Origin: Gammaproteobacteria bacterium
GTDB taxonomy: Bacteria > Pseudomonadota > Gammaproteobacteria > Pseudomonadales > Pseudohongiellaceae
DNA: 49,813 bases
Direction of reading: 5' to 3'
NCBI GenBank assembly: GCA_030654835.1
Contig: JAURWS010000005.1
Span: 1-49,813 of the forward strand
A program made the position numbers and the translations under genes. Below are positions 8,590 through 18,047 of this stretch, in pieces; position 1 is the first letter of the stretch, and every line of letters starts with the position of its first letter. The notes below the pieces were generated by a model, which had not been told where the DNA came from, made no database searches, and saw nothing but the letters and a program-made list of their open reading frames with translations.

Positions 8590-9984
8590 TCAGAGCATGG
8601 ACGACAGCCTGACATCGGCGCCGAGCACGCGCACCAGGCGACGCTGCGCATCCAGCACCGGCACCGACACGGTGAAGCAGAAGTCATTGGTGGCCGAGGA
8701 TCGATACAGCGGCGTCACGTGTGACTTGCCGCTGTCTCTGACCGCACCGAACCAGCCGCGCTGACTCCAGTCACGCCCCCGTGCCGTACGCCCTTCCGCC
8801 GCTCGTGTGGAGTCCGCGAAGATGTTGTCGCTGATCTGGCGACCATCGGCTCCCACCAGATACAGCAGCTCGAAGCGTTTGTCCGCCCGCAACAACCTCT
8901 GCATGACAACGCCCACATCCTCCGCGCCACCCTGCAGCAGTGCGCCTCCCGCCGCAAAAGTCTCCACAGCATCCCGGGCACGCCGATGAATCTCCAGCTG
9001 GAAGGCACCGATGCCCTCCAGCAGCTTGTCGCTCTGCTCGTGAACCGCCCGGCTCAGATCACCCACCTGCACGGCCTTGCTCTGCATCTGCCCGGCAACC
9101 CGGGAAACAGTCTGCACATCGTTATTGACGGTGTTCATGGCGGCAGCCATCTGCTCGGTGCTGCAGGCGATTGAGCTGACCTTGTGGTCCAATTCGTCCA
9201 TGGCCGTGCTCACCGTCATCAGCTCGCGGCGCATGTTGCGAATACCCTGCTCGCCCTCGGTGACCGCAGCCTCCATATTGACACCGGCATTCTTCAGCCC
9301 AGCCACGTCTTTGCGAAAGCGATCGATGATGGCGGCGACCTGTCCTGTGGCATCGGTAGTGTGATTCGCCAGCCCTCTCACCTCCTCTGCCACCACGGCG
9401 AAGCCACGCCCATGCTCACCGGCACGCGCGGCCTCGATCGCGGCGTTGAGCGCCAGCAGGTTGGTCTGTTTGGAGATCGAGGAGATCACCCCTATCACTC
9501 GCACCACCTCCTCCAGCTGAGCCTGCAGGCCGGTGATTGCGGTGCCCAAATGTTTCTCCGCAGCGCTGATCGCATCGAAGTTGGCCAGCACCCGGCCACT
9601 ATCATTCTCGCAGGCGCGAATCGCGGTCGCGACCTGACTCGACAGCACCGCGACGTCCACGGCGCGTGGCACCAGCTCGCGCTCCAGCGTGGTGGTGACC
9701 TGCTCGCTGCTGCTGGCGATATTCTCGGAAGACTGCGCGAGGCGCATGCCGGTGTCGGCGGTCTCAGCTGCTATCGCCGAGAGTGCCGGGGCCTGTGCGG
9801 CGATACCTGCCGTGGCCGTTACGCTAACGCCGATGCGTTCCTGCAGCACCGCGAGAAACTGCGCCAGTGCGCGGCTGAGTTCGTCGTCACCCGCAATCTT
9901 GCGGGTAAGATTGAGATCATTACCAAGCGCCTCTAGGCAATCTGCCAACGGATGCGCCTTGTTGCGCCATGCAAAGCCTTTCAT
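8590..9984 (-). CDS. Soluble methyl-accepting chemotaxis protein with C-terminal Cache-like sensor
   Basis: The 464-residue protein has no membrane segment or signal peptide. Residues about 20-50 (DLNLTRKIAGDDELSRALAQ) resemble the second helix of a HAMP domain. Residues about 60-330 are a chemoreceptor signalling coiled coil with the conserved hairpin tip ISKQTNLLALNAAIEAARAG and GRGFAVVAEEVRGLA, which contacts CheA and CheW. The last 120 residues (from about 345) contain LLYLVGADGRQISDN, GWFGAVRDSGKSHVTPLY and FCFTVSVPVLD, a pattern like a PDC/Cache sensor fold. It would therefore sense a cytoplasmic signal, with the sensor after rather than before the signalling domain. AAGGA lies upstream of the ATG. 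The ligand is unknown, and no che genes are in the window. Confidence 0.85.
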   Translation of the reverse strand: MKGFAWRNKAHPLADCLEALGNDLNLTRKIAGDDELSRALAQFLAVLQERIGVSVTATAGIAAQAPALSAIAAETADTGMRLAQSSENIASSSEQVTTTLERELVPRAVDVAVLSSQVATAIRACENDSGRVLANFDAISAAEKHLGTAITGLQAQLEEVVRVIGVISSISKQTNLLALNAAIEAARAGEHGRGFAVVAEEVRGLANHTTDATGQVAAIIDRFRKDVAGLKNAGVNMEAAVTEGEQGIRNMRRELMTVSTAMDELDHKVSSIACSTEQMAAAMNTVNNDVQTVSRVAGQMQSKAVQVGDLSRAVHEQSDKLLEGIGAFQLEIHRRARDAVETFAAGGALLQGGAEDVGVVMQRLLRADKRFELLYLVGADGRQISDNIFADSTRAAEGRTARGRDWSQRGWFGAVRDSGKSHVTPLYRSSATNDFCFTVSVPVLDAQRRLVRVLGADVRLSSML

Positions 9985-10272
9985 CGTATTGTCCTTACCC
10001 TATGCCCATGTGGATGATGTTTCCGAATGCAAGCCCGATGCCATCGCTTGCAGCCCCCACAAGTGCTGCGCCAATTCCAGCAGGCAACACTGGACAGCAC
10101 AGAATGAGGGCAAGGCGAATCAAATCGGTGCAATTGTCAGTGTCACAGGGCGGTGGGGGCTATCGGGCGCTGAACCGACAAATCGCCTCCTGTGAATTCC
10201 TCTGGTACGCGACAAGTAGTACACTCGCCACAGCTTCTCCATACAAGGCTTTCTAAAACAAGAGGTTAATAA

Positions 10273-10959
10273 ATGAACATCAGCAAAGGCGTCGTCCTCT
10301 GTGCAGCGCTGTCTGTGCTTGCCGCATGTGGCAGCAACAACAATCTTCCCTACCCGCGCGCCACCATGTTCGCTGGCAGCGAGCAGCAGAAACTGCAATC
10401 GGTCAGCCACTGGGATGTTCTCGCCCGCTACGAATCCGAGCAAATATTGAGCAGTTTTGGTGACGCAGCCGCAGAGGCCCGCCCGCTGTTCCTGAGCACA
10501 CCGGATGAGAATGCCAGCCCCTTCGCGACGGCGTATCACGACCTGCTGATCTCGTCACTGGTGAGCAGTGGTGCCGACGTCATGCTCAGCCCCGAGGATG
10601 CCCTGTTGACCGTCAATTACAACGTGCAAATAGTGGAACACCTTAATCGCGAAAGGCTGCCTGCACGTCCCGGTACCTACACAGCCCTCGTGGCCGTGGC
10701 AGCCGGTCTGGCTGATTCACGCTACTGGGGTGATCAGGGATTGGTGCTGGTGCCCATCGCCATGGCAGCTGACTTGTGGAACAACTTCCGCAAGGACACG
10801 AAAGCGGCAGTCACCGAAGTCATCATCACGACACGCATTCAGGACACCCGCCAGATCACCCACTCGGACAGCCGGATTTATTACTTCAGCCCGGAAGACA
10901 TCGCGCACTACCGCGATCAGGGCAAAACCTTCAGTGTTGTTGGCGCGGGGGGGAACTGA
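10273..10959 (+). CDS. Predicted lipoprotein of unknown function, upstream of FlgO-family gene
   Basis: The 228-residue protein has a lipoprotein signal (MNISKGVVLCAALSVLAAC) with the lipidated cysteine at 19, followed by GSNNN. Asp is absent at +2, which predicts outer-membrane sorting. A hydrophobic stretch (TYTALVAVAAGLADS, VLVPIAMAADLW) lies in the middle and the C-terminal third is beta-rich (VTEVIITTRIQDTRQITHSDSRIYY). I do not recognise a named domain. AGAGG precedes the ATG. The stop is three bases before the start of a second lipoprotein gene of the FlgO family, so the two are co-transcribed and probably work together in the outer membrane. Confidence 0.8.
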   Translation: MNISKGVVLCAALSVLAACGSNNNLPYPRATMFAGSEQQKLQSVSHWDVLARYESEQILSSFGDAAAEARPLFLSTPDENASPFATAYHDLLISSLVSSGADVMLSPEDALLTVNYNVQIVEHLNRERLPARPGTYTALVAVAAGLADSRYWGDQGLVLVPIAMAADLWNNFRKDTKAAVTEVIITTRIQDTRQITHSDSRIYYFSPEDIAHYRDQGKTFSVVGAGGN

Positions 10960-10962
10960 AAA

Positions 10963-11490
10963 ATGCTGAAATCCATGCTTGCAGTCAGTCTCCTGCTCGG
11001 CACTTTGCTGAGTGCGGGTTGCATGAACAATCCCTATGCCACGAACACCGACGTGATCATCGACTCCAACCGCGCGGCAGCCAACAATCTGATCCGCATG
11101 GCCGGGACCAAAATTCAGCCCGGCGCCAACATCATCGCGGCCAGCTTTGCCAATATCGACGATCTCACGCAATCGTCGTCCTTCGGCCGCGTCACGTCGC
11201 AGCAACTGGTCTCTCAGCTGACGGCCTCTGGCTACTCGGTCGTGGACATGCTGCTGCGCAGCGACGTCTACATCAGTCCGAGCCAGGGCGAATTCCTGTT
11301 GTCACGCGCGGTCAATGACATCAGTGTCGAACACAATGCCCATGTGGTGCTTGTAGGCACCTATGCGGCTGGTGACGACAACGTGTTCGTGACCGCGAAG
11401 CTGATTCGCGCCAGTGACAGTGTGATACTCGCATCCCACGACTATGTGCTGCCCTATACGCGTGACATGCGCATGCTGCTCAGAGACTGA
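10963..11490 (+). CDS. FlgO-family outer-membrane lipoprotein
   Basis: The 175-residue protein has a lipobox (LLGTLLSAGC, Cys19 or nearby) and one FlgO domain. Characteristic stretches are GANIIAASFANIDDL, SSFGRVTSQQLVSQL, VVDMLLRSDVYISPSQGEFLLSR, EHNAHVVLVGTYAAGDDNVFV and ILASHDYVLPY. FlgO in Vibrio is an outer-membrane lipoprotein needed for flagellum stability and motility. The domain also occurs in proteins unrelated to flagella, and no flagellar gene is near here, so a flagellar role is only a possibility. The gene follows three bases after the preceding lipoprotein gene and is probably in the same transcript. Confidence 0.85.
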   Translation: MLKSMLAVSLLLGTLLSAGCMNNPYATNTDVIIDSNRAAANNLIRMAGTKIQPGANIIAASFANIDDLTQSSSFGRVTSQQLVSQLTASGYSVVDMLLRSDVYISPSQGEFLLSRAVNDISVEHNAHVVLVGTYAAGDDNVFVTAKLIRASDSVILASHDYVLPYTRDMRMLLRD

Positions 11491-11538
11491 GGCAGGCATT
11501 AAACGGTAGCGGGGCGCGCTGGAGAAGCGCTAGAATCC

Positions 11539-11561
11539 GGCAGCTCATACTCCGAGCTGCC
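11539..11561 (+). other. Inverted repeat upstream of the DUF1993 gene
   Basis: GGCAGCTC and GAGCTGCC form a perfect eight-base-pair stem with a seven-base loop, between the FlgO-family gene and the DUF1993 gene. It is not followed by a T-run on the plus strand, so an intrinsic terminator is not clear. It could be a weak terminator, an mRNA processing hairpin or an operator. Confidence 0.45.
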
Positions 11562-11583
11562 CATCCCACCTCTTGAGGTTTTT

Positions 11584-12087
11584 ATGTCCCTGTCCATGTA
11601 TTCGTCCTCCGTTCCTGTCTGCATCCGCTACCTTCGCAATCTCTCCGCCCTGCTGACCAAAGCGCAGGCGTACGCCGTTCTCAAGAAGGTCGACGAGAAG
11701 GTGTTGACCTCCGCCAGACTGTTCCCGGACATGCTGCCGCTGTCACGCCAGATTCAAATCGCCAGCGACGTTTCCAAAGCTGCAGCGGCGCGACTCGGAA
11801 GCCTCGAGACGCCGAAATTCGAAGACACGGAAACCACTTTTGCGGAACTGCAGGAGCGCATCGCCAAGACCATCGCCTTTCTGGAAACGGTGCAGGCAGC
11901 TCAGATTGATGGTACGGAAGAGAAGGAGATCACCATTCAGGCAGGCCCGCGCGAACTCAAGTTCAAGGGGCAGGATTACCTGTTCGGCTGGGCACTGCCC
12001 AACCTGTTCTTTCACGTGACCACGGCCTACAACATCATGCGTCACAATGGCGTGGAAATTGGCAAGGCGGATTATCTGGGGGCCTGA
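11584..12087 (+). CDS. DUF1993 family protein (DinB-like fold)
   Basis: The 167-residue cytoplasmic protein starts MSLSMYSSSVPVCIRYL and matches the DUF1993 pattern throughout: LTKAQAYAVLKKVDEKVLTSAR, LFPDMLPLSRQIQIASD, FEDTETTFAELQERI and the C-terminal LPNLFFHVTTAYNIMRHNGVEIGKADYLGA. The family has a DinB-like four-helix fold and may bind a metal through histidines such as the one in FFHVTTAY. No reaction has been assigned to it as far as I know. GAGG lies a few bases upstream of the ATG, just downstream of an inverted repeat. The gene is monocistronic by context: FlgO-family gene upstream, convergent diguanylate cyclase downstream. Confidence 0.9.
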   Translation: MSLSMYSSSVPVCIRYLRNLSALLTKAQAYAVLKKVDEKVLTSARLFPDMLPLSRQIQIASDVSKAAAARLGSLETPKFEDTETTFAELQERIAKTIAFLETVQAAQIDGTEEKEITIQAGPRELKFKGQDYLFGWALPNLFFHVTTAYNIMRHNGVEIGKADYLGA

Positions 12088-12107
12088 CTTGCTCCTGAAC
12101 AGCTGAG

Positions 12108-13292
12108 TTAACAACTCTCGGCCATCATGACCCTGTTACGCCCTGCAGACTTGCCATCGTACAAGGCCTTGTCTGCGGTGCGTAGCGCCTTGACCAGGGT
12201 GTCATTATCCAGATCGACGCCAGTGATGGCGAAGGTGGCGGTGACGGTGATATCGCTCTCGTCTGCATCGACACTCTCTCCCGCGAGAATGCGGCGCAAC
12301 CTCTCGATCAGTGGGCGGGCATCCGCAAGAGCTGTGTCCGGCAACAGCAGCACAAACTCTTCCCCTCCAATTCTTCCCACGAAATCGGTTTGCCGCAGAT
12401 GCGCGACAAACAGGCTGGCCGCCTGCTGCAGTACCCTGTCACCCACCTCATGACCGTAACGGTCGTTGATCCGCTTGAAGAAATCCAGATCGATCAGGCA
12501 CAGACACAGCGATGAACTGTTGCGCAGCGCCCTGAGCCGCTCCCGCTCGAACAGAGTCTCGAAGTGGCGCCGGTTATACAGGCCGGTCAGGGGATCCGTA
12601 ATTGCCTGATGCTTGAGTTCATTTTCGAGCAGCTTGCGGCGCTCAATCTCCGCAGTCAACCGGACGTTGATCTCCTCGGTTCTACGCAGCAATGCGAACT
12701 GACGCCGCTGCATCAGGTGCTGACGACGCGCGGACAGATACCCCAGCAGACACGCCAGCACCACGTACAGTGCAATGGCATCGAGGCCGCGCATGTTCAG
12801 AATCCAGGCGCATAGCACGGTCCCCACCGCGCCGACGGCAGCTGCCAGCATCGTGAAAATCAGTCGATTGGGAATGACCACTGACACCGCAATCTGCATC
12901 AGCAGCGTGATCGCAATCGTGAAGGCTGGATTGGCGGCGCGGAAGTAATACACCAGGAAGAGTGAACCGAAGAAAGCCAGCTCCAACAATGTGACAAGAC
13001 GACCATCAGTGGCAACAGCTGGTCTGCCCTTGCTGTAGAAAAGCAATGCCAACAGCCCTGCCAGCACCAGCACCCGCGTCGCCGCGATCGCCAGCTCACC
13101 AGAACCCAATCCATAGCGGGCAGCCTGGGCAAAAATGAGCACCAACAGCAAGACGACCCAGCTCCACAGCGCCACGCGCAGATCGTGTGCTGTCGAACCG
13201 GCAGTATGCGTGCGGAAATCCCGCTCGACGAGAGGACTGCTGAATTCCCCCCGCCATAGCGAAAGTCCGATCTCCTGCTCTTTGGATAACAT
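12108..13292 (-). CDS. Membrane-bound diguanylate cyclase (GGEEF)
   Basis: The 394-residue protein has about six membrane segments in its N-terminal half (for example WVVLLLVLIFAQAARYG, LVLAGLLALLFYS, LYVVLACLLGYLSA), a short coiled coil (residues about 200-220) and a GGDEF domain. The active-site loop is GGEEF at 309-313 and the inhibitory I-site RQTD sits five residues before it (300-303), so it should make cyclic di-GMP from two GTP and be product-inhibited. The membrane part resembles a six-helix sensor, but the signal is unknown. ATG at 13292 (MLSKEQEIGL) was chosen because GGGAG lies eight bases upstream; the frame stays open to 13355. The gene faces the DUF1993 gene, with about 20 bases between the stops. 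Confidence 0.92.
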   Translation of the reverse strand: MLSKEQEIGLSLWRGEFSSPLVERDFRTHTAGSTAHDLRVALWSWVVLLLVLIFAQAARYGLGSGELAIAATRVLVLAGLLALLFYSKGRPAVATDGRLVTLLELAFFGSLFLVYYFRAANPAFTIAITLLMQIAVSVVIPNRLIFTMLAAAVGAVGTVLCAWILNMRGLDAIALYVVLACLLGYLSARRQHLMQRRQFALLRRTEEINVRLTAEIERRKLLENELKHQAITDPLTGLYNRRHFETLFERERLRALRNSSSLCLCLIDLDFFKRINDRYGHEVGDRVLQQAASLFVAHLRQTDFVGRIGGEEFVLLLPDTALADARPLIERLRRILAGESVDADESDITVTATFAITGVDLDNDTLVKALRTADKALYDGKSAGRNRVMMAESC

Positions 13293-13451
13293 AGCCTCGA
13301 CTCCCCGAAAAGCGCATGCCCGGGCAGCGACAACGCCACCCTGACGAACCTGCACTTTCTGGAATGAAATTTTGGGCGTCCGTTATAGCAGGTTTATTTC
13401 GGAAACATAGGGGGGTTCATGCGAAACATGACGGATAGCATGCTGTACGCT

Positions 13452-15236
13452 TCAAGGCGAGACAGACTCGAGTATGCGAACATAGTGACTGAATGTCTCA
13501 TCAGCCGTGGCAATGCCCGGTCGGACCGAGGCCTCGGGATCGACGTTGTGAGGATTGGTGGCAGAATTGTCGTAAACCGTCTCCGCCAGTAGCTTCGATC
13601 CCGCAGGCAGCAGCAGACGCTCCTTCAGGCGATAGTTCATCTGCCAGTTGTAGTTGTAGTTGGCGACGTTGATCAGCCTGGAGAGCGTCCCGTCGGGATA
13701 CTGAGCGGTGATGGTCATGCTCTTGCCACGAGTGTGTGCCTGCGGGGCAAAACTCTCCACGTAGACATCTTCAGAGAAGACCTCCGACTGCGCCTGCTCG
13801 ACGTGATTGCTCTCACCGGCAGCTATGGTGAAATCCTCATTAAGCATGACCACGTTGCGCACCGCCAGCTCTGGCGCAGCGTCATGGAAATACAGGCCGA
13901 TGCGGGTGTTGTCCACCGTTTCGCGCCCTCCTGTCACATAGCGCAGCTTGAGGGAGAGATCACGATCCGCGCGCAGCAGGAACCCGGAATCCTCTCCGAA
14001 GACTTCCTGGGTTCTGCCTGGCACATAGAGACTGATGAACTCGGCGTTGTCGGGATCGATCAACGCAGCGGGGCTGGTATTGGGCACCGCAGGGTCGAGG
14101 GCAAACACCAGCAGGCTGTGCAACACCGAGCGGTCGCCTACATCATAGGCTACAGCGCGAATCCATTTGTCCTCCGCCAGCCCCAGTGCCGCACGCTTGA
14201 TCTTGAATTCCACCATGCCGGTGGCAGGTATGGCTTCCTCGGACAATTCGATAATCAGATCCGGCTCGCCCAGCGCCCAGTCCGGAGGCACTGGCTCCAG
14301 CTCAACGAGAGGATCGGCCTCGCCCTCGCGGCGGGCGCCGCCATCGATCCAGTGCACCAGCAGCTCCAGCTCGTCATCCGGCATCTGGTGAATGTTGTCC
14401 CAGTCGCCGACCTGCATGTCGATCTGACCCGGCGGCATGCGGCGGGTGATGAGGACCTCGCGAATCATCGGACTCCAGCCCTGCATCATGCGATGGCTGG
14501 TCATCGCCCAGGGGGCCAGCCCGTTTTCGATGTGGCAAGTCGTGCAGCGACGGCGCAGGATCGGCACGATCTCATCCTGATAGGAAATCTGTCGCTCGCC
14601 GAAGCGCTGCCGGTATGAATAGTCGATAGGAGTGCCGATGACGGCGGGCAGTTCCTCCGCGTCATCATCGTCTTCAGTGTTATTGCGGCCGGTGTCATCA
14701 AGAATGAGTGTGAGTGCATCTTCCAGAAAGGCTACTGGCTGGCTGGCATTGGCAACCGCGATGCTGCTCGGCAAGGAGCTGTGCAGCGGACCGCGATAGA
14801 GAACATCATGAGAAGCGGGGTCGAGGATGAAGGCTTCGCCAGTCGTCTTGACGTCGAGAGTGCGGGCCACCACTTGCGCGGTATCCAGCAGCACGGGGAA
14901 GTCGAAACCCTGTGCGGCAAGCTCTTGCTGCACACTGGCACGGGTGTCGTCGGGGTTGGCATTGAGCAGCAGCACAACCACTCCCTGCTCGCGATAGCGT
15001 TCGCGCAGATCGTGCAACAGCGGCATGGCCAGATGCGAGGCCTCGTCGCCATTGCCCTGCACGAACAGCACAACGGCTTCCGTCTCGGCATAACGACTGA
15101 GCTGGTGGAACACGCCATTCTGATCGAGCAGCGCGAAATCGGAGCCACGTTGCGCGAGGGTACTGCCCGACAACACCACTCCGCAGCAAAACGTCACGAT
15201 TGCCAGCAGAAACTTCAGACTAGATCCAGTTTTCAT
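13452..15236 (-). CDS. Exported redoxin-cytochrome c-PHM-like fusion protein
   Basis: The 594-residue protein begins with a signal peptide (MKTGSSLKFLLAIV, ending near GSTLAQ). Residues about 35-185 form a peroxiredoxin/thioredoxin-like domain (DFALLDQNGVFHQLS, GVVVLLLNANPDD, FPVLLDTAQVVARTL) without the usual CxxC. A single haem-binding motif CTTCH lies at 231-235 in DEIVPILRRRCTTCHIENG. The C-terminal 260 residues resemble the copper type II ascorbate-dependent monooxygenase (PHM-like) fold. Most copper ligands are changed: VLHS at 371-374 instead of HH, Arg432 where His is expected (LKLRYVTGG), QAH at 499-501 instead of HxH, and DETF where Met is expected. A redox or structural role without canonical copper chemistry is inferred. 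The frame is open to 15413, but the signal peptide fixes the start at 15236. It lies 177 bases downstream of leuS. Confidence 0.82.
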   Translation of the reverse strand: MKTGSSLKFLLAIVTFCCGVVLSGSTLAQRGSDFALLDQNGVFHQLSRYAETEAVVLFVQGNGDEASHLAMPLLHDLRERYREQGVVVLLLNANPDDTRASVQQELAAQGFDFPVLLDTAQVVARTLDVKTTGEAFILDPASHDVLYRGPLHSSLPSSIAVANASQPVAFLEDALTLILDDTGRNNTEDDDDAEELPAVIGTPIDYSYRQRFGERQISYQDEIVPILRRRCTTCHIENGLAPWAMTSHRMMQGWSPMIREVLITRRMPPGQIDMQVGDWDNIHQMPDDELELLVHWIDGGARREGEADPLVELEPVPPDWALGEPDLIIELSEEAIPATGMVEFKIKRAALGLAEDKWIRAVAYDVGDRSVLHSLLVFALDPAVPNTSPAALIDPDNAEFISLYVPGRTQEVFGEDSGFLLRADRDLSLKLRYVTGGRETVDNTRIGLYFHDAAPELAVRNVVMLNEDFTIAAGESNHVEQAQSEVFSEDVYVESFAPQAHTRGKSMTITAQYPDGTLSRLINVANYNYNWQMNYRLKERLLLPAGSKLLAETVYDNSATNPHNVDPEASVRPGIATADETFSHYVRILESVSP

Positions 15237-15275
15237 ATCGAGGACTAACGCTCCGCATGCGGCCAGTGATGAATG

Positions 15276-15290
15276 AATGCAGGCTGCATT
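15276..15290 (-). other. Small inverted repeat downstream of leuS
   Basis: AATGCA and TGCATT pair around a three-base loop in the 177-base gap after leuS. There is no T-run next to it, so it is at best a weak terminator or processing site. Nothing else recognisable lies in this gap. Confidence 0.3.
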
Positions 15291-15413
15291 TAAGCACACT
15301 GGCGAGTCGCCTCGCTTCCTCGAAACGGATAAAACGCTGACGGATTCTGAACATGGTGACGCGCCAGCCGCCCGCACTGACGCATTCCTGTACTTTCCAT
15401 TACATTCCAACAA

Positions 15414-17948
15414 TCAGACTATAAAGTTCACTAGCTTGCCGTGTACGTAGATGATTTTCTTGATTGCCAGCCCTTCCAGTTTGTCAGCCACACCCGGCGC
15501 CTGCCGTGCAATCTCTTCGATCGCCGCCTGCGGCATGGCGCGCCCGACCTGCAGCTCCGCACGGCGTTTACCGTTGATATGCACGGTCATGGTCATCTCG
15601 TCGGACTGCAGCCAGTCCGAATCGGCCTTCGGCCACGGCTGATAAGCCAGCGAGGTGCTATGACCGAGACGCTGCCACAGTTCCTCGGCGACATGCGGGG
15701 CAAATGGCGAGAGCACCAGCACGAACTTCTCGGCAACGGCCTTGGGGAGACGCTCCTGCTTCCTGGCCAGATTGACAAACTCCATCATCTTGGCAATGGA
15801 AGTGTTGAAGCGCAGATTCTCGATGTCACTGGTGACCTTGTGCACGGTGATGTTGATCTCGCGGCGCAACTCGTCGCTCGAGGCCGATTCCGGCTCATCA
15901 GTAATGACAGAGGAAAGTTCGCCACTGTCACCATCAATCAGCAGAGACCAGGCTCGGTCAAGGAAACCGTAGACACCCTTCACGCCATTGGTCTGCCAGG
16001 GTTTCACGGCCTCCAGCGGGCCCATGAACATTTCGTAGAGACGCAACGAGTCAGCACCGTACTCGGCCACCACGTCGTCAGGGTTGACGACGTTGAGGCG
16101 CGACTTGGACATCTTCTCCTCGCGCGCGACGAGCAGTGTGTGGGTGCCCTTGGCGTAGGGCTTGCCATCGCGATATTCAACATCTCCGGGAGTGTAGAAC
16201 CGGCCATTCTCGTCGCGGTGGCTGATGCCCAGGATCATGCCCTGATTGAACAACTTCTTGAACGGTTCGCGGGTGTGCACCAGACCACAATCGAACAGCA
16301 CCTTGTGCCAGAAGCGCGAGTACAGCAGGTGCAGCACGGCGTGTTCGACGCCACCCACATAGAGGTCGACCGGGCCCCAATACTGCTCGGCAGCGGGGTC
16401 AAACGGCAGCTTGTCGTTGGTTGGGTCCATGTAACGCAGGTAGTACCAGCAGGAACCGGCCCACTGCGGCATGGTGTTCGTCTCTCGCAACAATTGCTCG
16501 CCGTTCAGCTCGACCTTCATCCATTCTTCGGCACGCGCCAGCGGTGGCTGGCCATCGGCGGTCGGCTTGTACTCGTCCAGCTCTGGCAGTGTGATCGGCA
16601 GATCGGCGACAGGCACGGCGCTGATCTGTCCAGTCTTCTCGTTATGCAGAATCGGGAACGGCTCGCCCCAATAGCGTTGGCGGGAGAACAACCAGTCGCG
16701 CAGCTTGTAGGTGGTTTCGCCCTGCCCCACGCCCTGCGCTTCCAGCCAGGCAATCATCTTTGCCTTGGCTTCGACGGTCGGCAAACCATCGAGGAAACCA
16801 GAGTTCACGGCAGCGCCTTCTTCGGCATAGGCAGACTGGGAAAGGTCGCCGCCCTGTACCACCTCGATGATGGGCAGGCCAAAGGCTTTGGCGAATTCGT
16901 AGTCGCGCTCGTCGTGGCCGGGCACCGCCATAATGGCGCCCGAACCGTAGTCAGCTTTCACATAGTCGGCTATCCACACCGGCACGGGCAAACCGCTCAC
17001 TGGGTTGATGGCATAGGCGCCGGTAAAGACACCGGTCTTCTCCTTGGCGGCCGACGTCTCGCGATCAAGGTCACTGATATTCTTGACGCCCTCTATGTAG
17101 CCGTTCACGGCCGCAGCCTGCGCAGGCGTCGTGATACGCGCCACCAGCGGATGCTCCGGCGCCAGCACACAGAAGGTGGCACCAAACAAGGTATCGGGGC
17201 GCGTGGTAAAGACTTCGAAACTGCCCTCAGCTCCTTGCAGCGTGAAGGTCACGCGGGCGCCGACGGACTTGCCGATCCACTGCCGCTGCATCTCGATGAT
17301 GCCGGCAGGCCAGTCGAGTTCGTCGAGATCGGTCAGCAGGCGCTCGGCATAGGCGGTGATCTTCAGCATCCACTGGCGCATCATGCGGCGCTCGACGGGG
17401 TCGCCGGTCTCCACATAGCGACCGTCCTGCACTTCCTCGTTGGCCAGCACCGTGCCCTGAGCCGGACACCAGTTCACCGGAACCTCCGCCAGATAGGCGA
17501 GATCCTGTTCGTAGAGCTTGAGGAATATCCACTGCGTCCAGCGGTAGTAATCCACCTTACTGGTATCGATCTCGCGCTTCCAGTCATAGGACAGACCCAG
17601 CCGCTTGATCTGGCCACGGAAGTTGGTGATGTTCTCCTGCGTGATCACGGCGGGGTGACGCCCCTCGCGAATCGCCGCACGCTCGGCGGGCAGGCCGAAA
17701 GCGTCCCAGCCCATCGGATGCAGCACGTTGAAACCATTCATGCGCTTGTAGCGGGCAATGATGTCGGTGGCGGTGTAACCCTCGGGATGTCCCACGTGCA
17801 GCCCCGAGCCCGATGGATACGGGAACATATCCAGGACGTAGTACTTGGGCTTGGTGAAGTCGTCGTTGGAAACGCTGAAAGTGCTGTTGGCATCCCAGTA
17901 CTGCTGCCATTTGGGTTCGATTGCCGAGGGGCTGTATTTCTTGGTCAT
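15414..17948 (-). CDS. leuS: Leucyl-tRNA synthetase
   Basis: The 844-residue class I aminoacyl-tRNA synthetase charges tRNA-Leu with leucine in the cytoplasm. It has the ATP-binding HIGH-type motif in [15 protein letters not shown] near residue 50, an editing (CP1) domain with the threonine-rich [16 protein letters not shown], the WYYLRYMDP segment, the KMSKS loop at 612-616 and the anticodon-binding C-terminal domain ending HGKLVNFIV. Length is close to the 860 residues of E. coli LeuS. The start [12 protein letters not shown] is the usual one. In many Gammaproteobacteria leuS is followed by lptE and holA. Here it is followed by the redoxin fusion gene, so that linkage is broken. Confidence 0.98.
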   Translation of the reverse strand: MTKKYSPSAIEPKWQQYWDANSTFSVSNDDFTKPKYYVLDMFPYPSGSGLHVGHPEGYTATDIIARYKRMNGFNVLHPMGWDAFGLPAERAAIREGRHPAVITQENITNFRGQIKRLGLSYDWKREIDTSKVDYYRWTQWIFLKLYEQDLAYLAEVPVNWCPAQGTVLANEEVQDGRYVETGDPVERRMMRQWMLKITAYAERLLTDLDELDWPAGIIEMQRQWIGKSVGARVTFTLQGAEGSFEVFTTRPDTLFGATFCVLAPEHPLVARITTPAQAAAVNGYIEGVKNISDLDRETSAAKEKTGVFTGAYAINPVSGLPVPVWIADYVKADYGSGAIMAVPGHDERDYEFAKAFGLPIIEVVQGGDLSQSAYAEEGAAVNSGFLDGLPTVEAKAKMIAWLEAQGVGQGETTYKLRDWLFSRQRYWGEPFPILHNEKTGQISAVPVADLPITLPELDEYKPTADGQPPLARAEEWMKVELNGEQLLRETNTMPQWAGSCWYYLRYMDPTNDKLPFDPAAEQYWGPVDLYVGGVEHAVLHLLYSRFWHKVLFDCGLVHTREPFKKLFNQGMILGISHRDENGRFYTPGDVEYRDGKPYAKGTHTLLVAREEKMSKSRLNVVNPDDVVAEYGADSLRLYEMFMGPLEAVKPWQTNGVKGVYGFLDRAWSLLIDGDSGELSSVITDEPESASSDELRREINITVHKVTSDIENLRFNTSIAKMMEFVNLARKQERLPKAVAEKFVLVLSPFAPHVAEELWQRLGHSTSLAYQPWPKADSDWLQSDEMTMTVHINGKRRAELQVGRAMPQAAIEEIARQAPGVADKLEGLAIKKIIYVHGKLVNFIV

Positions 17949-18018
17949 GCTGCTGCCGTGAATGTCCTGCTCAGTGAGGTGAAATACCTGCCATCTACCG
18001 CAGGTGAAATGGCTGAGG

Positions 18019-18047
18019 AGAATAAACCACCCGCTGTCTTATTACAA
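18019..18047 (-). promoter_or_regulatory. Candidate sigma-70 promoter for leuS
   Basis: On the minus strand a -35 TTGTAA (18042-18047) and -10 TATTCT (18019-18024) are separated by exactly 17 bases, about 70 bases upstream of the leuS start. The predicted leader contains a six-base-pair hairpin (ACCTGC/GCAGGT) and two copies of ATTTCACCT, but no leader peptide rich in leucine codons was found. Confidence 0.5.

Noticed and set aside
9985-10272. Possible small gene in the 288-base gap before the lipoprotein pair
   Set aside because: Short frames exist on the plus strand, but none has a good ribosome-binding site or recognisable product; the gap is more simply the two divergent control regions.
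17949-18018. Leader-peptide attenuator or T-box for leuS
   Set aside because: There is a small hairpin and a repeated ATTTCACCT, but no run of leucine codons, no T-box sequence and no terminator/antiterminator pair.
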